Assembly: GCA_966250325.1 (NCBI GenBank)
Contig: CBINGY010000006.1
Location: 62,001 to 126,000, forward strand
DNA length: 64,000 nucleotides
DNA from: Jiulongibacter sp966250325
GTDB taxonomy: Bacteria; Bacteroidota; Bacteroidia; Cytophagales; Spirosomataceae
Direction: 5' to 3'
Shown: positions 44,596 to 54,794 of the stretch, one piece after another
Numbering within the stretch: the stretch's first letter is position 1
Layout: each line of letters opens with the position of its first letter
Notes under the pieces: generated by a model
What the model saw: the letters and a program-made list of their open reading frames with translations, nothing else
Told to the model about the DNA's origin: nothing
Databases searched by the model: none
Made by a program: the position numbers and the translations under genes

Positions 44596-47500
44596 CTAGA
44601 ACGTATGGATTGAAATGTTAGAGAAAACAGAAGTGTTGATTAACGAATTGGTGTCATAGCTTCCATTGAAACTATGAATGCCAATTAAAAACCCTGCATT
44701 AAATGCAGAGGAGGTGGTTACACCACTTGAAGTTTCCGTCCAGTTCGCATCATTATTCCAACTTGGATTACTTGCCGTACTCCACCATGTTGAAATCTCC
44801 TCGCCTCGTTTTTTGATCCTGAGCCAGAGTGGATGGCTCGTGGTACCAAACTGAAGAAACTGAGCATTGGTAGCTGAGGTGGTTCGTGCTACCTTGCCAA
44901 CCGCACCACCAGCCACATCAAAGATCATTTCAAAATATGGTGCATCGGCAGCAAGACTACTTCTGATCATGACTCCTGACCGCATCCCCAGATCAGGACT
45001 GGAGGAAATACTATTCAATTTTGCAATAATTACAACACTATCGGCGGACATAGATTTATACACAAAATTGAATTGATCACTGCTCCCGAGTCCTTTGTTT
45101 CCACTTGATTTAATGGTAATTGTTCCGGTATTGTGATAGACACATCCATCAATAGGTGGACTTCCAATTTCAGCTAACTGCCAGCCGGAAACCAATTCGG
45201 GAAGGCTCAGCACATTTGAAGTGGCACTAATACAATCACCATCCGAACAAGTAGCAGAATAACTGGAAACAGAACCTGTACTTACCTGTATGGTGCTCCC
45301 TGTAGCTCCGGTATTCCACTGAACGGTTCCAACACATCCACTTGCCTGAATGGTTACCAAACAGGTGTCCACCGATTGAACCACGAGTATAGGAGGATCA
45401 ACAGCACAACCGGAAGCCACAGAATCGGCATAGAAATATCGGTACACTCCGGTAATGTTTCCGCTGTGATCTTTGGTTTGCCAAAGACGTTGATAGTTGT
45501 CATAGAGATACGATTCAGTCAGTCCTTTCGGAGAAACTGTTTGGCTAAGTCCTACATAAGGAATATGTGCATACCATGTGAGTAACCGACCACTTCCAAT
45601 TTCATCTCGTATATCGGCAATATCAGAGAGCTGAGCTACATTAAGGGTACTTGTTTCGAAGTCATTCTCTGAAATACTTAAAGTTGAAAATGCATTATCC
45701 AGTTCATTTCTCGTGGTTCGCTCTGCCTTTGCTATCAGTAGTTCGTTGTCATAGCCATAGACAAGTGCGGTTGAAACCGAGTCAACCATATACTCAAGAA
45801 GGTTGCCATCACTATCATAAGCTACATAGTCAACTCGTTTCTCTAAACCATTGCCGATCATATCAACCCAGGTTGCCTTGGGAAGCATATTGCTGGTCAG
45901 TCCACGTGCATTATTTCCCGAGAATATCCCGTACTCATTTTTCTGACGGTAATATGTTGAAGTTGTTCCCGAAATGCTTTCCCGTTGAATGGTTTCAAGA
46001 GGAATACCGATCATGTTTCGGGAGATAAGGCTGTCAGCGATTATTGATGAAGTGTAATTGCTATGGGTGGGGTAGATGGATATGGATTCTCTTTTTTTGC
46101 TTAAATATGGGAAGGTGGTTGTGGTGGTGTCCGGAAGGAGGTAGGCATCATAGCCGAAAGACTGTGAAGTGGTGATGCTGTCTGTCTTTGTCCAGGTGCT
46201 CTTTAACTTGTATTGTCCCGTATTGTATGAATAGCTGGAGTAGCTCATTTCCGGTTGGGCGGAGTAATTGATCAGTCCTGTAGAGCAGGATGAGGTTACA
46301 ATATTTCCTTCGTATACAAAGGTGGTATTCAGAAAGCCTGCAACAGTTTTTGTTTCCTCCTTGTAGTTTGACCAAGTATTGTTAGTCTGACTTACCAGCT
46401 GGTTATCTGCACGGTAGGTATTTTTTGTAACCAGATTGCCTCTTTTCCAAAATTGAATGCTTCTTTGATAACTTGTTGGAGTACTCACAATATTATCCGG
46501 AGTAAAGCTAAAGGTGTATTCATTTCTACCATTCGAAATAGTGGAGGTATCATTTTCAAAGAACTCAGTGACTTTTGTGTAATACACAGGAGCAGAATCA
46601 AAACTGCCTATTTCAAGCTGTCCATTAGCCGAAATGATATATTGGGTGGCCTGACCAGTGCTTCCGGCTGGTGTGGTGTTGGAATATTGGAGATGTTGCT
46701 GAGTAACAACATTGGCAGAAGCGGGTGTCCAATTGGTACTTAATCTACCAATTCCCACTCCATCAGCCGATTCATAGATATATCTTTTAACCAGTGGTGC
46801 CGAAGTAGAATCAGGATAGTTGGTGATGCTCTTTACCCTCAGACCACCAGCCAGATATTCGGCACTGTTATATTTGTATTTATTATTCTCAAAATCAAAA
46901 AACGTTCTTCCTTTGGTAGGCGTAGTGATAGATTTCAAAACACCTTGCTTCATGAAGGTGCTTACGGTGCTTCTGTCTGCCCCTCCGTCGGTGATAGGAA
47001 TATTATTGGGGCTGGAAGGAGTACCAATATTATAGGAGGAAGGGCCAATCAGGCTCTGATTATTTTTTCCATTATAGTAACCAAAGTAATCCTGTTTTGG
47101 AAAATCACTGTAATTTCTAGTCCATGAGTAAGTATCAGTAAAGTAGTCAAACGAGTAATAAAGAGAATCTGAGGATATAGCATCCTTTATGATTACTCCA
47201 TCAAGTTTAAGTTTACCATCAGAACTGGCAGCATCCAGAAAGTAGGAATAGTTAAACTTAACGGTGCGGAGTAGAGTTTTTATACCATCAATGTAGGAGT
47301 AAACCCGTATGTTATCCAGCTTGAAGGCATTAGTCAAATCATTTCGGGAAGAAGACTGAGTAAACTCCACTACTCCATTAGCATATTCTATTTTTGAAAT
47401 GTTCAGACTTGAAAAAATAGCACTGACATTGGTGGCGTTAGCAGTTGCAAAGGTAGAATTTGAATAATGATCAGGTGAAGTCCCGCTGGCACTTCCGAGA

Positions 47501-48387
47501 AAGGAGGCAGACCATTGATAAGATTGCTGAGATAGGCTGCCTCCCGATACATACGAAAGCTTTATTTGATCATCGGAGTTTGCGGAACTGATTTTATTGA
47601 GGTGCCATGCTGAATGATAACTAGATGTCCATTGACCATTCTGATTATAAATTCCATCGGTAAGCATACTTCCGGTTTCATTGATTCCATACGTGTACTC
47701 AGTTCCATCATCATCTACAATATCAAAGCCAACGATAAGTCCAGACGGATATAATGAGTCTTTTATCTGTACCGGTTGATAGGGAAAGAGATATGGAGCT
47801 GCTCCTTCCTGTCCTATCAGGAACTTCCCACTTTTGCTGGGCAGGGAGTAGGAGAAAATATCCGGTGAAAAGTCGGCCTGATTCTTTCTCGCACCATCTG
47901 CCAGTTGATAATCGCTGGTATTATTACACAAGTCCAGACTGGTCTGAATGATTTTCTCCATGTAGTTTTTATCGCTCGACGTATGGTCATCCGGCAGTCC
48001 TTGTACACTCCGGGTCACCACTGACCCATGATCCAGATTCCAGCCCCAACCCACCCAGGAGGCCTCATCCTGTAGTCGGTGCCCGCTTGCATGATACTTT
48101 AGCGTTATGGGCAGGGTAAGATTACCAGCCTTAATAGTATAGATGGGGATACTGATGTCTGGCACACCCGTTGCCAGATTTACCTGATAATCCTGAAATC
48201 CGGTAATTCCAGCAGTGTTCGGACTCTGAGGTGAGTAATCCGGCAGGTATTTTCTGTATTGATCTTCGGTTGTGCTAACGGCAAACACACGGGTTTCACC
48301 AAGCTTAACACTATCTTTTTCCTGAGCAAAAGCCGGAGAAGAAATGACACACAAAAGAAAGAGTGTGGTAATACGAATCATTTTCAT
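44596..48387 (-). CDS. Rhs/SpvB-like shell protein with DUF1349-like C-terminal domain
   Basis: The 1263-residue protein starts with a signal peptide (to about 21). A conserved segment follows (YQVNLATGVPDISIPIYTIKAG, LKYHASGHRLQDEASWVGWGWNLDHG), then YD repeats. Near 1050 a short domain (CVGTVQWNTGATGSTIQVST) is followed by a DUF1349-like concanavalin fold (NFVYKSMSADSVVIIAKLNS, RSGVMIRSS, WWST). It lacks a toxin tail. It sits just upstream of the toxin-bearing Rhs protein; the two may form a split, two-chain shell. Confidence 0.85.
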   Translation of the reverse strand: MKMIRITTLFLLCVISSPAFAQEKDSVKLGETRVFAVSTTEDQYRKYLPDYSPQSPNTAGITGFQDYQVNLATGVPDISIPIYTIKAGNLTLPITLKYHASGHRLQDEASWVGWGWNLDHGSVVTRSVQGLPDDHTSSDKNYMEKIIQTSLDLCNNTSDYQLADGARKNQADFSPDIFSYSLPSKSGKFLIGQEGAAPYLFPYQPVQIKDSLYPSGLIVGFDIVDDDGTEYTYGINETGSMLTDGIYNQNGQWTSSYHSAWHLNKISSANSDDQIKLSYVSGGSLSQQSYQWSASFLGSASGTSPDHYSNSTFATANATNVSAIFSSLNISKIEYANGVVEFTQSSSRNDLTNAFKLDNIRVYSYIDGIKTLLRTVKFNYSYFLDAASSDGKLKLDGVIIKDAISSDSLYYSFDYFTDTYSWTRNYSDFPKQDYFGYYNGKNNQSLIGPSSYNIGTPSSPNNIPITDGGADRSTVSTFMKQGVLKSITTPTKGRTFFDFENNKYKYNSAEYLAGGLRVKSITNYPDSTSAPLVKRYIYESADGVGIGRLSTNWTPASANVVTQQHLQYSNTTPAGSTGQATQYIISANGQLEIGSFDSAPVYYTKVTEFFENDTSTISNGRNEYTFSFTPDNIVSTPTSYQRSIQFWKRGNLVTKNTYRADNQLVSQTNNTWSNYKEETKTVAGFLNTTFVYEGNIVTSSCSTGLINYSAQPEMSYSSYSYNTGQYKLKSTWTKTDSITTSQSFGYDAYLLPDTTTTTFPYLSKKRESISIYPTHSNYTSSIIADSLISRNMIGIPLETIQRESISGTTSTYYRQKNEYGIFSGNNARGLTSNMLPKATWVDMIGNGLEKRVDYVAYDSDGNLLEYMVDSVSTALVYGYDNELLIAKAERTTRNELDNAFSTLSISENDFETSTLNVAQLSDIADIRDEIGSGRLLTWYAHIPYVGLSQTVSPKGLTESYLYDNYQRLWQTKDHSGNITGVYRYFYADSVASGCAVDPPILVVQSVDTCLVTIQASGCVGTVQWNTGATGSTIQVSTGSVSSYSATCSDGDCISATSNVLSLPELVSGWQLAEIGSPPIDGCVYHNTGTITIKSSGNKGLGSSDQFNFVYKSMSADSVVIIAKLNSISSSPDLGMRSGVMIRSSLAADAPYFEMIFDVAGGAVGKVARTTSATNAQFLQFGTTSHPLWLRIKKRGEEISTWWSTASNPSWNNDANWTETSSGVTTSSAFNAGFLIGIHSFNGSYDTNSLINTSVFSNISIHTF

Positions 48388-48495
48388 AATAGAGGTTGAG
48401 GGTAATAATTAGCTGAAACAAATTAGCACTTTGCCCCTTGAAATGAAAACTTCAGGAGCAAAGGCTCACATAAACTTATTATTCGGTCAGTCCCA

Positions 48496-49206
48496 CTAGT
48501 TTCTGAGAGGGAAACTGAGGAAGAGCTTGGTAATGGCGACATCGGTATTGTGAGTGGTAAGTCGACCACTGTCTCCACCACGCTCCCACTCACCTTTGAT
48601 CCGATGTTTTCCAAGAAGGAAGTGCGTTACGCCAATGGAAGTTTTGCCTTTGAGAGTGGTTCCAACACCAATAAATGCACCAAAGGCCATTGAGAGCGGA
48701 TGTCGGTTATATAACTCATGAGCATAATTTCCCGACTTCTTACTTCTTGTTTTCTTCAGGAGTCCAAGATTCAATCCGCCATTAATAAACAAATCAGCAT
48801 TTTCAGAAAGCGTGGCACGGTATTCAATACCTCCTCGAAGGGGAATATTGAAATAACTACTGAACTTGACTTCCTCATCACTGGAAAGATCTTCCTCTAC
48901 AATATCCTTCGCATCGCTGGCGAAAGGATTAAGGGCAATGTCAATGCCGGTTAGAAATGATAGTCCAGGCTTTGACATAGGAAAGCGTTTTTCCAAACCG
49001 ACCATCACCCCTTTTCCGGCATTTCCGGCTCGATCATTATCGAGATTTATGTCTCCGAAATCATTTGAAGGAAGACTTATGCCGAATGAATAGATTAAAT
49101 CGTCAAACTTCTTTTCCTGAGCAAGAGTATTTCCGGAATTTATGCCGGCCAGGAGGAGAATGAAATATGGAGAAGATCGAAATAGCGTTTGTATCTGTTT
49201 CTTCAT
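48496..49206 (-). CDS. Outer-membrane beta-barrel-like protein
   Basis: The 236-residue protein has a signal peptide ending LAQEKK and alternating short beta-strand patterns with aromatic ends (DLIYSFGISLPS, FINGGLNLGLL, ITKLFLSFPLRN). This is typical of a small OM barrel of Bacteroidota. It precedes the Rhs genes in the same direction and may help their surface display. Confidence 0.75.
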   Translation of the reverse strand: MKKQIQTLFRSSPYFILLLAGINSGNTLAQEKKFDDLIYSFGISLPSNDFGDINLDNDRAGNAGKGVMVGLEKRFPMSKPGLSFLTGIDIALNPFASDAKDIVEEDLSSDEEVKFSSYFNIPLRGGIEYRATLSENADLFINGGLNLGLLKKTRSKKSGNYAHELYNRHPLSMAFGAFIGVGTTLKGKTSIGVTHFLLGKHRIKGEWERGGDSGRLTTHNTDVAITKLFLSFPLRN

Positions 49207-49267
49207 GTCTTTAAGATTTTAATAGTTTTTATTTTGAGATATATTTGTTCGGAATGAGATAAGAGCT

Positions 49268-49876
49268 CTATAAGGTTTTAAGCATACATTTCATTTGATC
49301 CTGAAAATGCTGAGAAGCGAGGTTGTCAGTTTTCTTCTCATAGGAGCTAGATTTACTCATAGCTATTCGAATCATTGAAATTCGGTGTTTGCTTAATACT
49401 TCGATGATTCCCCGATCAATAGAACATGGGGCTGAGACTGAGAAATGGAGATAATTCAGCACCACTTTCTTCCTAATGGTGCCGTCCATAAGTGCGGTAA
49501 GCGTGATCACTGCATTATTTTCAAGCAGGAGGAAAACCTGATCACCTTTCTGTATCACATATTCCTGAAGCAGTGGAGCATCGGTAGTTGATATATCCTC
49601 TGTGATCATGACACTAGCAACAAGCGTGGTATCTGTTGGAATTGGTTTGACCATCAGCATCATAACATCAACTTTCTTATCTGCCATTACCTTGTACTTT
49701 ACGAGTTTACCTCCATAATGATCAAGCTTTGTCTTGGTGAATTTGTCATTGAAGACAAATTCAGGCTTACAATTCTGAGCCCTTGAAAAGAAGGAAAGGA
49801 GGACAAGGGGAATAGAAAACAGGAATGATTTGAAGGAAAGGAAGGAATAGCCAGGGGAGGAGAAAATTTGCTTCAT
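49268..49876 (-). CDS. Exported protein, unknown
   Basis: The 202-residue protein has an N-terminal hydrophobic signal (FLFSIPLVLLSFFSRAQ). The mature part is basic near the C-terminus, with two Cys (APCSID, MKCMLK). No family is recognised. It is the first gene of the minus-strand Rhs group. Confidence 0.7.
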   Translation of the reverse strand: MKQIFSSPGYSFLSFKSFLFSIPLVLLSFFSRAQNCKPEFVFNDKFTKTKLDHYGGKLVKYKVMADKKVDVMMLMVKPIPTDTTLVASVMITEDISTTDAPLLQEYVIQKGDQVFLLLENNAVITLTALMDGTIRKKVVLNYLHFSVSAPCSIDRGIIEVLSKHRISMIRIAMSKSSSYEKKTDNLASQHFQDQMKCMLKTL

Positions 49877-49986
49877 CGCGATAAGGCATTTGTGTATTCC
49901 GAACTCATTTAGAATACGTTAGACATTTGAATGAGGGTGAGTTCATTAGTCCAAATGTAATGGCTTGGGTGAAAAATACAAACTTA

Positions 49987-50042
49987 TAAGTAGTAATTAT
50001 TAAGTGGTAATTAATAAGTGGTAACAAATAAGTGTGAACTCC
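49987..50042 (+). repeat. Four tandem 14-bp repeats
   Basis: Units at 49987, 50001, 50015 and 50029 read TAAGTAGTAATTAT, TAAGTGGTAATTAA, TAAGTGGTAACAAA and TAAGTGTGAACTCC. They lie directly upstream of an XRE gene. They may be operators bound by it, or iterons. Confidence 0.85.
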
Positions 50043-50057
50043 CTCTTATTTGGGGTT

Positions 50058-50291
50058 ATGGAAGAGAATTTAGACTGGACTCAAGAAGCCTTAAAGGCTA
50101 TTGGCCATCGGTTACGTGATATACGGATACAAAAGGGGTATACGAATTATGAGAATTTTGCTTTTGAGCATAACATTCCCCGAGCACAATACGGAAGATA
50201 TGAAAAGGGCCAGGACTTGCGTGTGAGCAGCCTGTTAAAGGTATTAAAGGCATTGGAAACCTCTCCAGAAGATTTCTTTAAGGGGCTCTAA
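50058..50291 (+). CDS. Small XRE-type regulator
   Basis: The start is placed at MEENLDWTQEALKAIGHRL (50058). The HTH spans LRDIRIQKGYTNYENFAFEH and AQYGRYEKGQDLRVSSLLKV. The protein is 77 residues, a stand-alone HTH. The 14-bp tandem repeats (49987-50042) just upstream suggest autoregulation. Confidence 0.8.
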   Translation: MEENLDWTQEALKAIGHRLRDIRIQKGYTNYENFAFEHNIPRAQYGRYEKGQDLRVSSLLKVLKALETSPEDFFKGL

Positions 50292-50300
50292 CGGTAAGGG

Positions 50301-50990
50301 TTATTCGAATATTTCATTAGTCAGTTTTTTCACCTCAACTAAGGTTTCTCCCTTAACAAGCCACGAAATTCCAAAGGCTACTACGGCAATGGTTTCAAAG
50401 ATGAAAACATCTATATCTGTGAATTGGAGTGAAAATATAAGTCGGATCAGAAGAATCAAAAGGCAGGCCCAAATGGTGTAGCCACACACTCGGTATATTT
50501 TGTTCTCAAGTTCATGTTCTTTTTTATCACCCTTGGTGAATCTGAAAATTGACATGTATCCGATTGAGAAAATGAATATTCCTGCACTTGCCAAGTGGAT
50601 TACATTTTTTGTTTGGTTTTCATGGCCATAAAGTTGGTAGATGCCTTCTTTGCACAGCTGATCTATAACTAGACTACCGCTACCGCAGCAGCCAGTTGGA
50701 ATAAATACTACAAGAAGAATGCCAATACCTGCAATATTGGTAATAACATTATCACTGATCCATTCGGTTGCCGGGTCTCTTTTGTATCCCTTATATGAAA
50801 TTAAGAGGGTACCGAAAGAGAAAAGAATGGCAATAAAGAAAACGGCTGATCTGGAATAATAGTAATGACTGATTGAACTTAAGGCTTGGTTTTCAAATAA
50901 GAATAAGGTGATGGGAAGTAAGATTCCAAGTATCCCTATTACTTTCCTGATTCGGAGAAATGATAATTTCAAATTGTCATCTACTTCCAT
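50301..50990 (-). CDS. Multispan membrane protein (DUF998-like)
   Basis: The 229-residue protein has about six hydrophobic segments. The pattern (SISHYYYSRSAVFFIAILF, GYKRDPATEWISDN) resembles DUF998-like or related membrane proteins. A cysteine pair (GCCGSGS) lies in a loop. The function is unknown. It stands alone between an XRE gene and the transfer-type operon. Confidence 0.65.
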   Translation of the reverse strand: MEVDDNLKLSFLRIRKVIGILGILLPITLFLFENQALSSISHYYYSRSAVFFIAILFSFGTLLISYKGYKRDPATEWISDNVITNIAGIGILLVVFIPTGCCGSGSLVIDQLCKEGIYQLYGHENQTKNVIHLASAGIFIFSIGYMSIFRFTKGDKKEHELENKIYRVCGYTIWACLLILLIRLIFSLQFTDIDVFIFETIAVVAFGISWLVKGETLVEVKKLTNEIFE

Positions 50991-51157
50991 ATAATTCTTG
51001 ATTAGCCTTTCTCAAATCTAATAAATATTGAATAAAGAAGGGATAGGGTATTTTCCCCGTATTCATCAGGTATTTTTACCCTATTTGCGTATAGTGGTTA
51101 TTTCGTATATTGAAATGATAATAAATTAGTTACATACTAATTTAACCCTTTACCATT

Positions 51158-51709
51158 ATGCTAACCTTCTTTATTGCCTTCTCCCTCTTTTTCCTATTTC
51201 TCGCTATCCTTGGTCAAGAAAGGCCGAGAGTAATTGGTCACTGGGATACCTTGATCGATCAGTTTAAGTTTTCAACTTCAGAGTTCTATAAACTGGTTTA
51301 TGAAGAGCTCAAATCACATGACATTCCTGACTTAGACATGACGACGGTAGAGTTTTCTGAATCGAGTATGCTCTCCCACAAGCGGAGATATCTCCGTATT
51401 ACGTGGAAAGATTACATTTATGACTGCTGTTTTGCTCCTTTTGGTTCCGGTTCATTTGTAAGCTGGTGGTTGCTGTATAAAACAAGTAATCTTGAGACGG
51501 GGGTTTCAAATCTTCCATTCATTGGTAAATGGCTCCAACGTTTTTTCTTTCCCGATACCTACTACAGGAGAGATACTGCGTCCATGTTCATTAAATACGC
51601 ACAGAGCTCAATTTTGAAAGTTCTAGAGCAGGTTACGGAAGGAAAAGGACTCAGCCACATGAGCGAGACAGAAAAGAAGCCAATTCTCAAAGACATTTTT
51701 GATCGCTGA
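51158..51709 (+). CDS. Membrane-anchored partner of the large ATPase
   Basis: The 183-residue protein starts with a hydrophobic anchor (MLTFFIAFSLFFLFLAILG) and has a soluble domain with Trp/Tyr-rich segments. Its stop lies 2 bp before the ATPase gene, so the two are coupled. A membrane partner for a transfer ATPase is a likely role. No family is recognised. Confidence 0.72.
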   Translation: MLTFFIAFSLFFLFLAILGQERPRVIGHWDTLIDQFKFSTSEFYKLVYEELKSHDIPDLDMTTVEFSESSMLSHKRRYLRITWKDYIYDCCFAPFGSGSFVSWWLLYKTSNLETGVSNLPFIGKWLQRFFFPDTYYRRDTASMFIKYAQSSILKVLEQVTEGKGLSHMSETEKKPILKDIFDR

Positions 51710-51711
51710 GA

Positions 51712-54700
51712 ATGGGAGCATTAAGCAAAATTGAGGAGGCTACCCTTAAATTTTATCAATGGGATATTCGTAATCGAGGATATATTCGTTTTTCCTCTCC
51801 GGTAAAATTAGAGCCTCCATTCTTGCCGTTTTCATCTCTGAATGAAAACGGCAATCAATTTGATGATGGACGAGTTCCTTCACTTTTTAAACTTATTGTC
51901 TTGTGGATTCTCTCCTGGTTTATTAAAGCTCCTAAAAGAGAGTATCTGACTGAAATACCCTTTTATGATGTTACTGAACATTTACTCGTCAGGCTTAAAC
52001 TTGTCGCTCCTCCTCAAACAGAAATACGTCTCGCTTCGAATCTTGAATTTCTCAATATTCTCTCGACAACCAAGCACGCTGTTTCATTTGAAATTACGGC
52101 ATTTGAAGGGCAAATAATTATTGAGTTCGTGGTGAGTGAAGACGATAATTTGAGGGTTCAAGGATTAGTACGTTCGTATTTTCCGGAGATTGAAATTGTT
52201 GAATGTGCAATTGAAGATGATGCTATTGATTACTACACAGAAGCTGCCATTGCTGATTTCGGATTAGAGCAGGAATCAATGATTCCCATATTCCAACCTG
52301 CCAATTATACGATTGATCCACTGACTTCGATAATTGCTGAGCTTTCATTACTTCAAACGGACGAATTAGCTCGCTTACAAATCATTGTTGAAGGAACAAA
52401 TTCACCGTGGCATTGGGCATTAACCGAAGCCGTATCAGATGGAGATGGAGGTTCCTTTTTCTATGACAATCCGGATATACCGAAATGGGCTCAAGACAAA
52501 ATTTCATCACCACTTTTCGCGGTGGCCTTTAGGATTGTCGTGGAAGGGAAGAATAAAACACGGTCGCGTGAGATTGCAAGAAATTTAATAGAAACGATCA
52601 AACAAGTAAGTGCCTCAGATCATAACCGACTCATTCCCCTTGCGAATGATGGATATCCTTATGAAGATCATCTTCGGTGCGTTATTCGCAGGCAAAGTAA
52701 TCGCTTTGGAGTTCTTTTAAGTGCCAAGGAGTTAGCCACATTTATACATTATCCGAATAAATCAATCATCAATCCCAAACTTCGTGTTCAATTTTCCAAA
52801 ACGAAAGCAACTCCACCTGAACTGAAGTCGGGTACCTATTTACTAGGGCGAAATAACCACTTAGGATTAGCAACCGATGTCTATCTTAATGACGAGCAGC
52901 GACTTCACCACATGGAGATTCTCGGTGCAACTGGGGTAGGTAAATCTACACTCATTGCTCACCTCATGCTTCAAGATATTGTTTGCGGCAATGGCTGCAC
53001 TCTCATTGATCCGCATGGTGATATCGTCGACGACGTACTTCAAAGAATTCCCGAAGAGCGAGTCCACGATGTTATTATTATCGACCCCTCGCATACTGAT
53101 TATGTTATTGGCTTCAACATACTCGAAGCTAAATCTGAAATAGAAAAGGCCGTCTTGTCTTCTGATATCGTGTCAGCGTTCAAACGATATGCTACCGCTT
53201 GGGGGGATAATATGTCGGCAGTGCTTCAAAATGCGGTCACTACCTTCCTTGAATTAGAGCATGGCGGTACCATTCTTGAGTTAAGACGATTCCTGACTGA
53301 TGATACCTATAGATCAGGATTACTTAAGAACTTGGAAGATCATAGTCTACGGTACTTCTGGGAGCAGGAATACTCCTACCATAAAAAGAACATTGGTCCA
53401 CTTCTTACTCGCATGGATATTTTTCTTCGCTCAAGAATAATCAGGAATATGGTGGCTCAGAACGGATTGAATATTTCTGACTGTATGTCTTCCCAAAAGA
53501 TCGTACTCATAAAATTATCGCAGGGACTCATTGGGGAAGAAAATAGTCGGATTCTTGGAACCCTTTTGATCGCCAAATTTTATCAAGCCGCACTTGGGAG
53601 ACAATCTCTGAGTATTCAAGAGCGACTACCATACTATCTCTATATTGACGAATGTCATCACTTTATTACCCCAAGTATTTCACTCATTCTCAGTGGAGCA
53701 AGAAAGTACGGACTTGGTCTTATTCTGGCTCATCAGGAAATGTCGCAAATTGATGATAGTAAAATTGAGAATTCTATACGATCTAATGCTGGTATTAAGG
53801 TATGCTTTCGTTTGGGCGATTCAGATGCTAAGAGTTTCGAGTCTCATTTTTCTGGTTTTGAACGAACCGATTTTCTCGGACTCCAAAGAGGGCAGGCCAT
53901 TTGTAGTGTAGGGGGAAGTGAACAGGATTTTTCACTCGAAACGATTAATCTTACCACCGTATTCGGTTATACAGACGATGTTATTTCTCAGATCAATGAA
54001 AATTCGAAGAAACAATATGGCTCAACGCGACAGGATATTGAGCAGAAAATTGAAACCTTCTTCACTTTAAGGATGGGTGATAAGAAGCTTCCAGAAAAAC
54101 CGAATCAGGGAATCGATCTCGATATTTCGCACCTTCCAGATTTAACCGAATCTTTGAATGAAGTACGTGACGCCGAAAAGACCCCAACCTCATTTGATGA
54201 ACAAAAAGAGAAGCTTCTCAATTTGGCACAATCTCAGGAAGTTGAACGACTTCATAGAAGATTACAAGTAGAAGTAAGAACGGTTGCTCAAAACTCTGGC
54301 TATGCAGCTCATATTGAAAAACAGCTTCAAGATGGATTACGTGTTGACGTCTCACTTCATCGAGGAGAAGAAAGTGTAGCAGTGGAAATCTCTGTAACCA
54401 ATTCGATTGAGTATGAAATTGGGAATATACAAAAAGCTTTGGAGGCTTCATATGGAATCGTCTTTTGCCTTTGTGAGAATAGCAAGCATCTTTCGAATAT
54501 TCAATCTCGATTTTCGGAATTATATGCAGACAAAGCCAAAAACGTACTTTTCGGATCGTTATCGGATTTCAAAATCTTTATGCAACGAAAACTAAATACC
54601 AACATCCCAATAGAAAAACGAGTGAGAGGGTATCGGGTTACCTCAAAGAGAGTAAGTGAATATGATGGTATTTCAGAGGATAAAGAGAATCGCCTGAAAG

Positions 54701-54726
54701 AAATTATATTGTCTTCCATGAAGTAA
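51712..54726 (+). CDS. VirD4/TraG-like ATPase, large form, with nuclease-like C-terminal domain
   Basis: The 1004-residue chain has an N-terminal 370-residue domain of the type found in predicted type IV secretion DNA-binding ATPases, then Walker A GATGVGKS near 404, DPHGDIVDD after it and a Walker B YLYIDECHH near 642. The tail (about 830-960) includes GLRVDVSLHRGEESVAVEIS, reminiscent of a PD-(D/E)XK fold, though ExK appears as ExS. It is paralogous to the ATPase at 8808-10016. Together with the coupled membrane protein it is the best candidate transfer machinery of the element. Confidence 0.88.
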   Translation: MGALSKIEEATLKFYQWDIRNRGYIRFSSPVKLEPPFLPFSSLNENGNQFDDGRVPSLFKLIVLWILSWFIKAPKREYLTEIPFYDVTEHLLVRLKLVAPPQTEIRLASNLEFLNILSTTKHAVSFEITAFEGQIIIEFVVSEDDNLRVQGLVRSYFPEIEIVECAIEDDAIDYYTEAAIADFGLEQESMIPIFQPANYTIDPLTSIIAELSLLQTDELARLQIIVEGTNSPWHWALTEAVSDGDGGSFFYDNPDIPKWAQDKISSPLFAVAFRIVVEGKNKTRSREIARNLIETIKQVSASDHNRLIPLANDGYPYEDHLRCVIRRQSNRFGVLLSAKELATFIHYPNKSIINPKLRVQFSKTKATPPELKSGTYLLGRNNHLGLATDVYLNDEQRLHHMEILGATGVGKSTLIAHLMLQDIVCGNGCTLIDPHGDIVDDVLQRIPEERVHDVIIIDPSHTDYVIGFNILEAKSEIEKAVLSSDIVSAFKRYATAWGDNMSAVLQNAVTTFLELEHGGTILELRRFLTDDTYRSGLLKNLEDHSLRYFWEQEYSYHKKNIGPLLTRMDIFLRSRIIRNMVAQNGLNISDCMSSQKIVLIKLSQGLIGEENSRILGTLLIAKFYQAALGRQSLSIQERLPYYLYIDECHHFITPSISLILSGARKYGLGLILAHQEMSQIDDSKIENSIRSNAGIKVCFRLGDSDAKSFESHFSGFERTDFLGLQRGQAICSVGGSEQDFSLETINLTTVFGYTDDVISQINENSKKQYGSTRQDIEQKIETFFTLRMGDKKLPEKPNQGIDLDISHLPDLTESLNEVRDAEKTPTSFDEQKEKLLNLAQSQEVERLHRRLQVEVRTVAQNSGYAAHIEKQLQDGLRVDVSLHRGEESVAVEISVTNSIEYEIGNIQKALEASYGIVFCLCENSKHLSNIQSRFSELYADKAKNVLFGSLSDFKIFMQRKLNTNIPIEKRVRGYRVTSKRVSEYDGISEDKENRLKEIILSSMK

Positions 54727-54794
54727 CCTATAGAGAATAAAGGTGTATGCCTTGACCCCAACTATTTTATTTGAGTTTTTGTTCTCTCGTTACT

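Noticed and set aside
49987..50042. CRISPR array
   Set aside because: The repeats are only 14 bp with no spacers.
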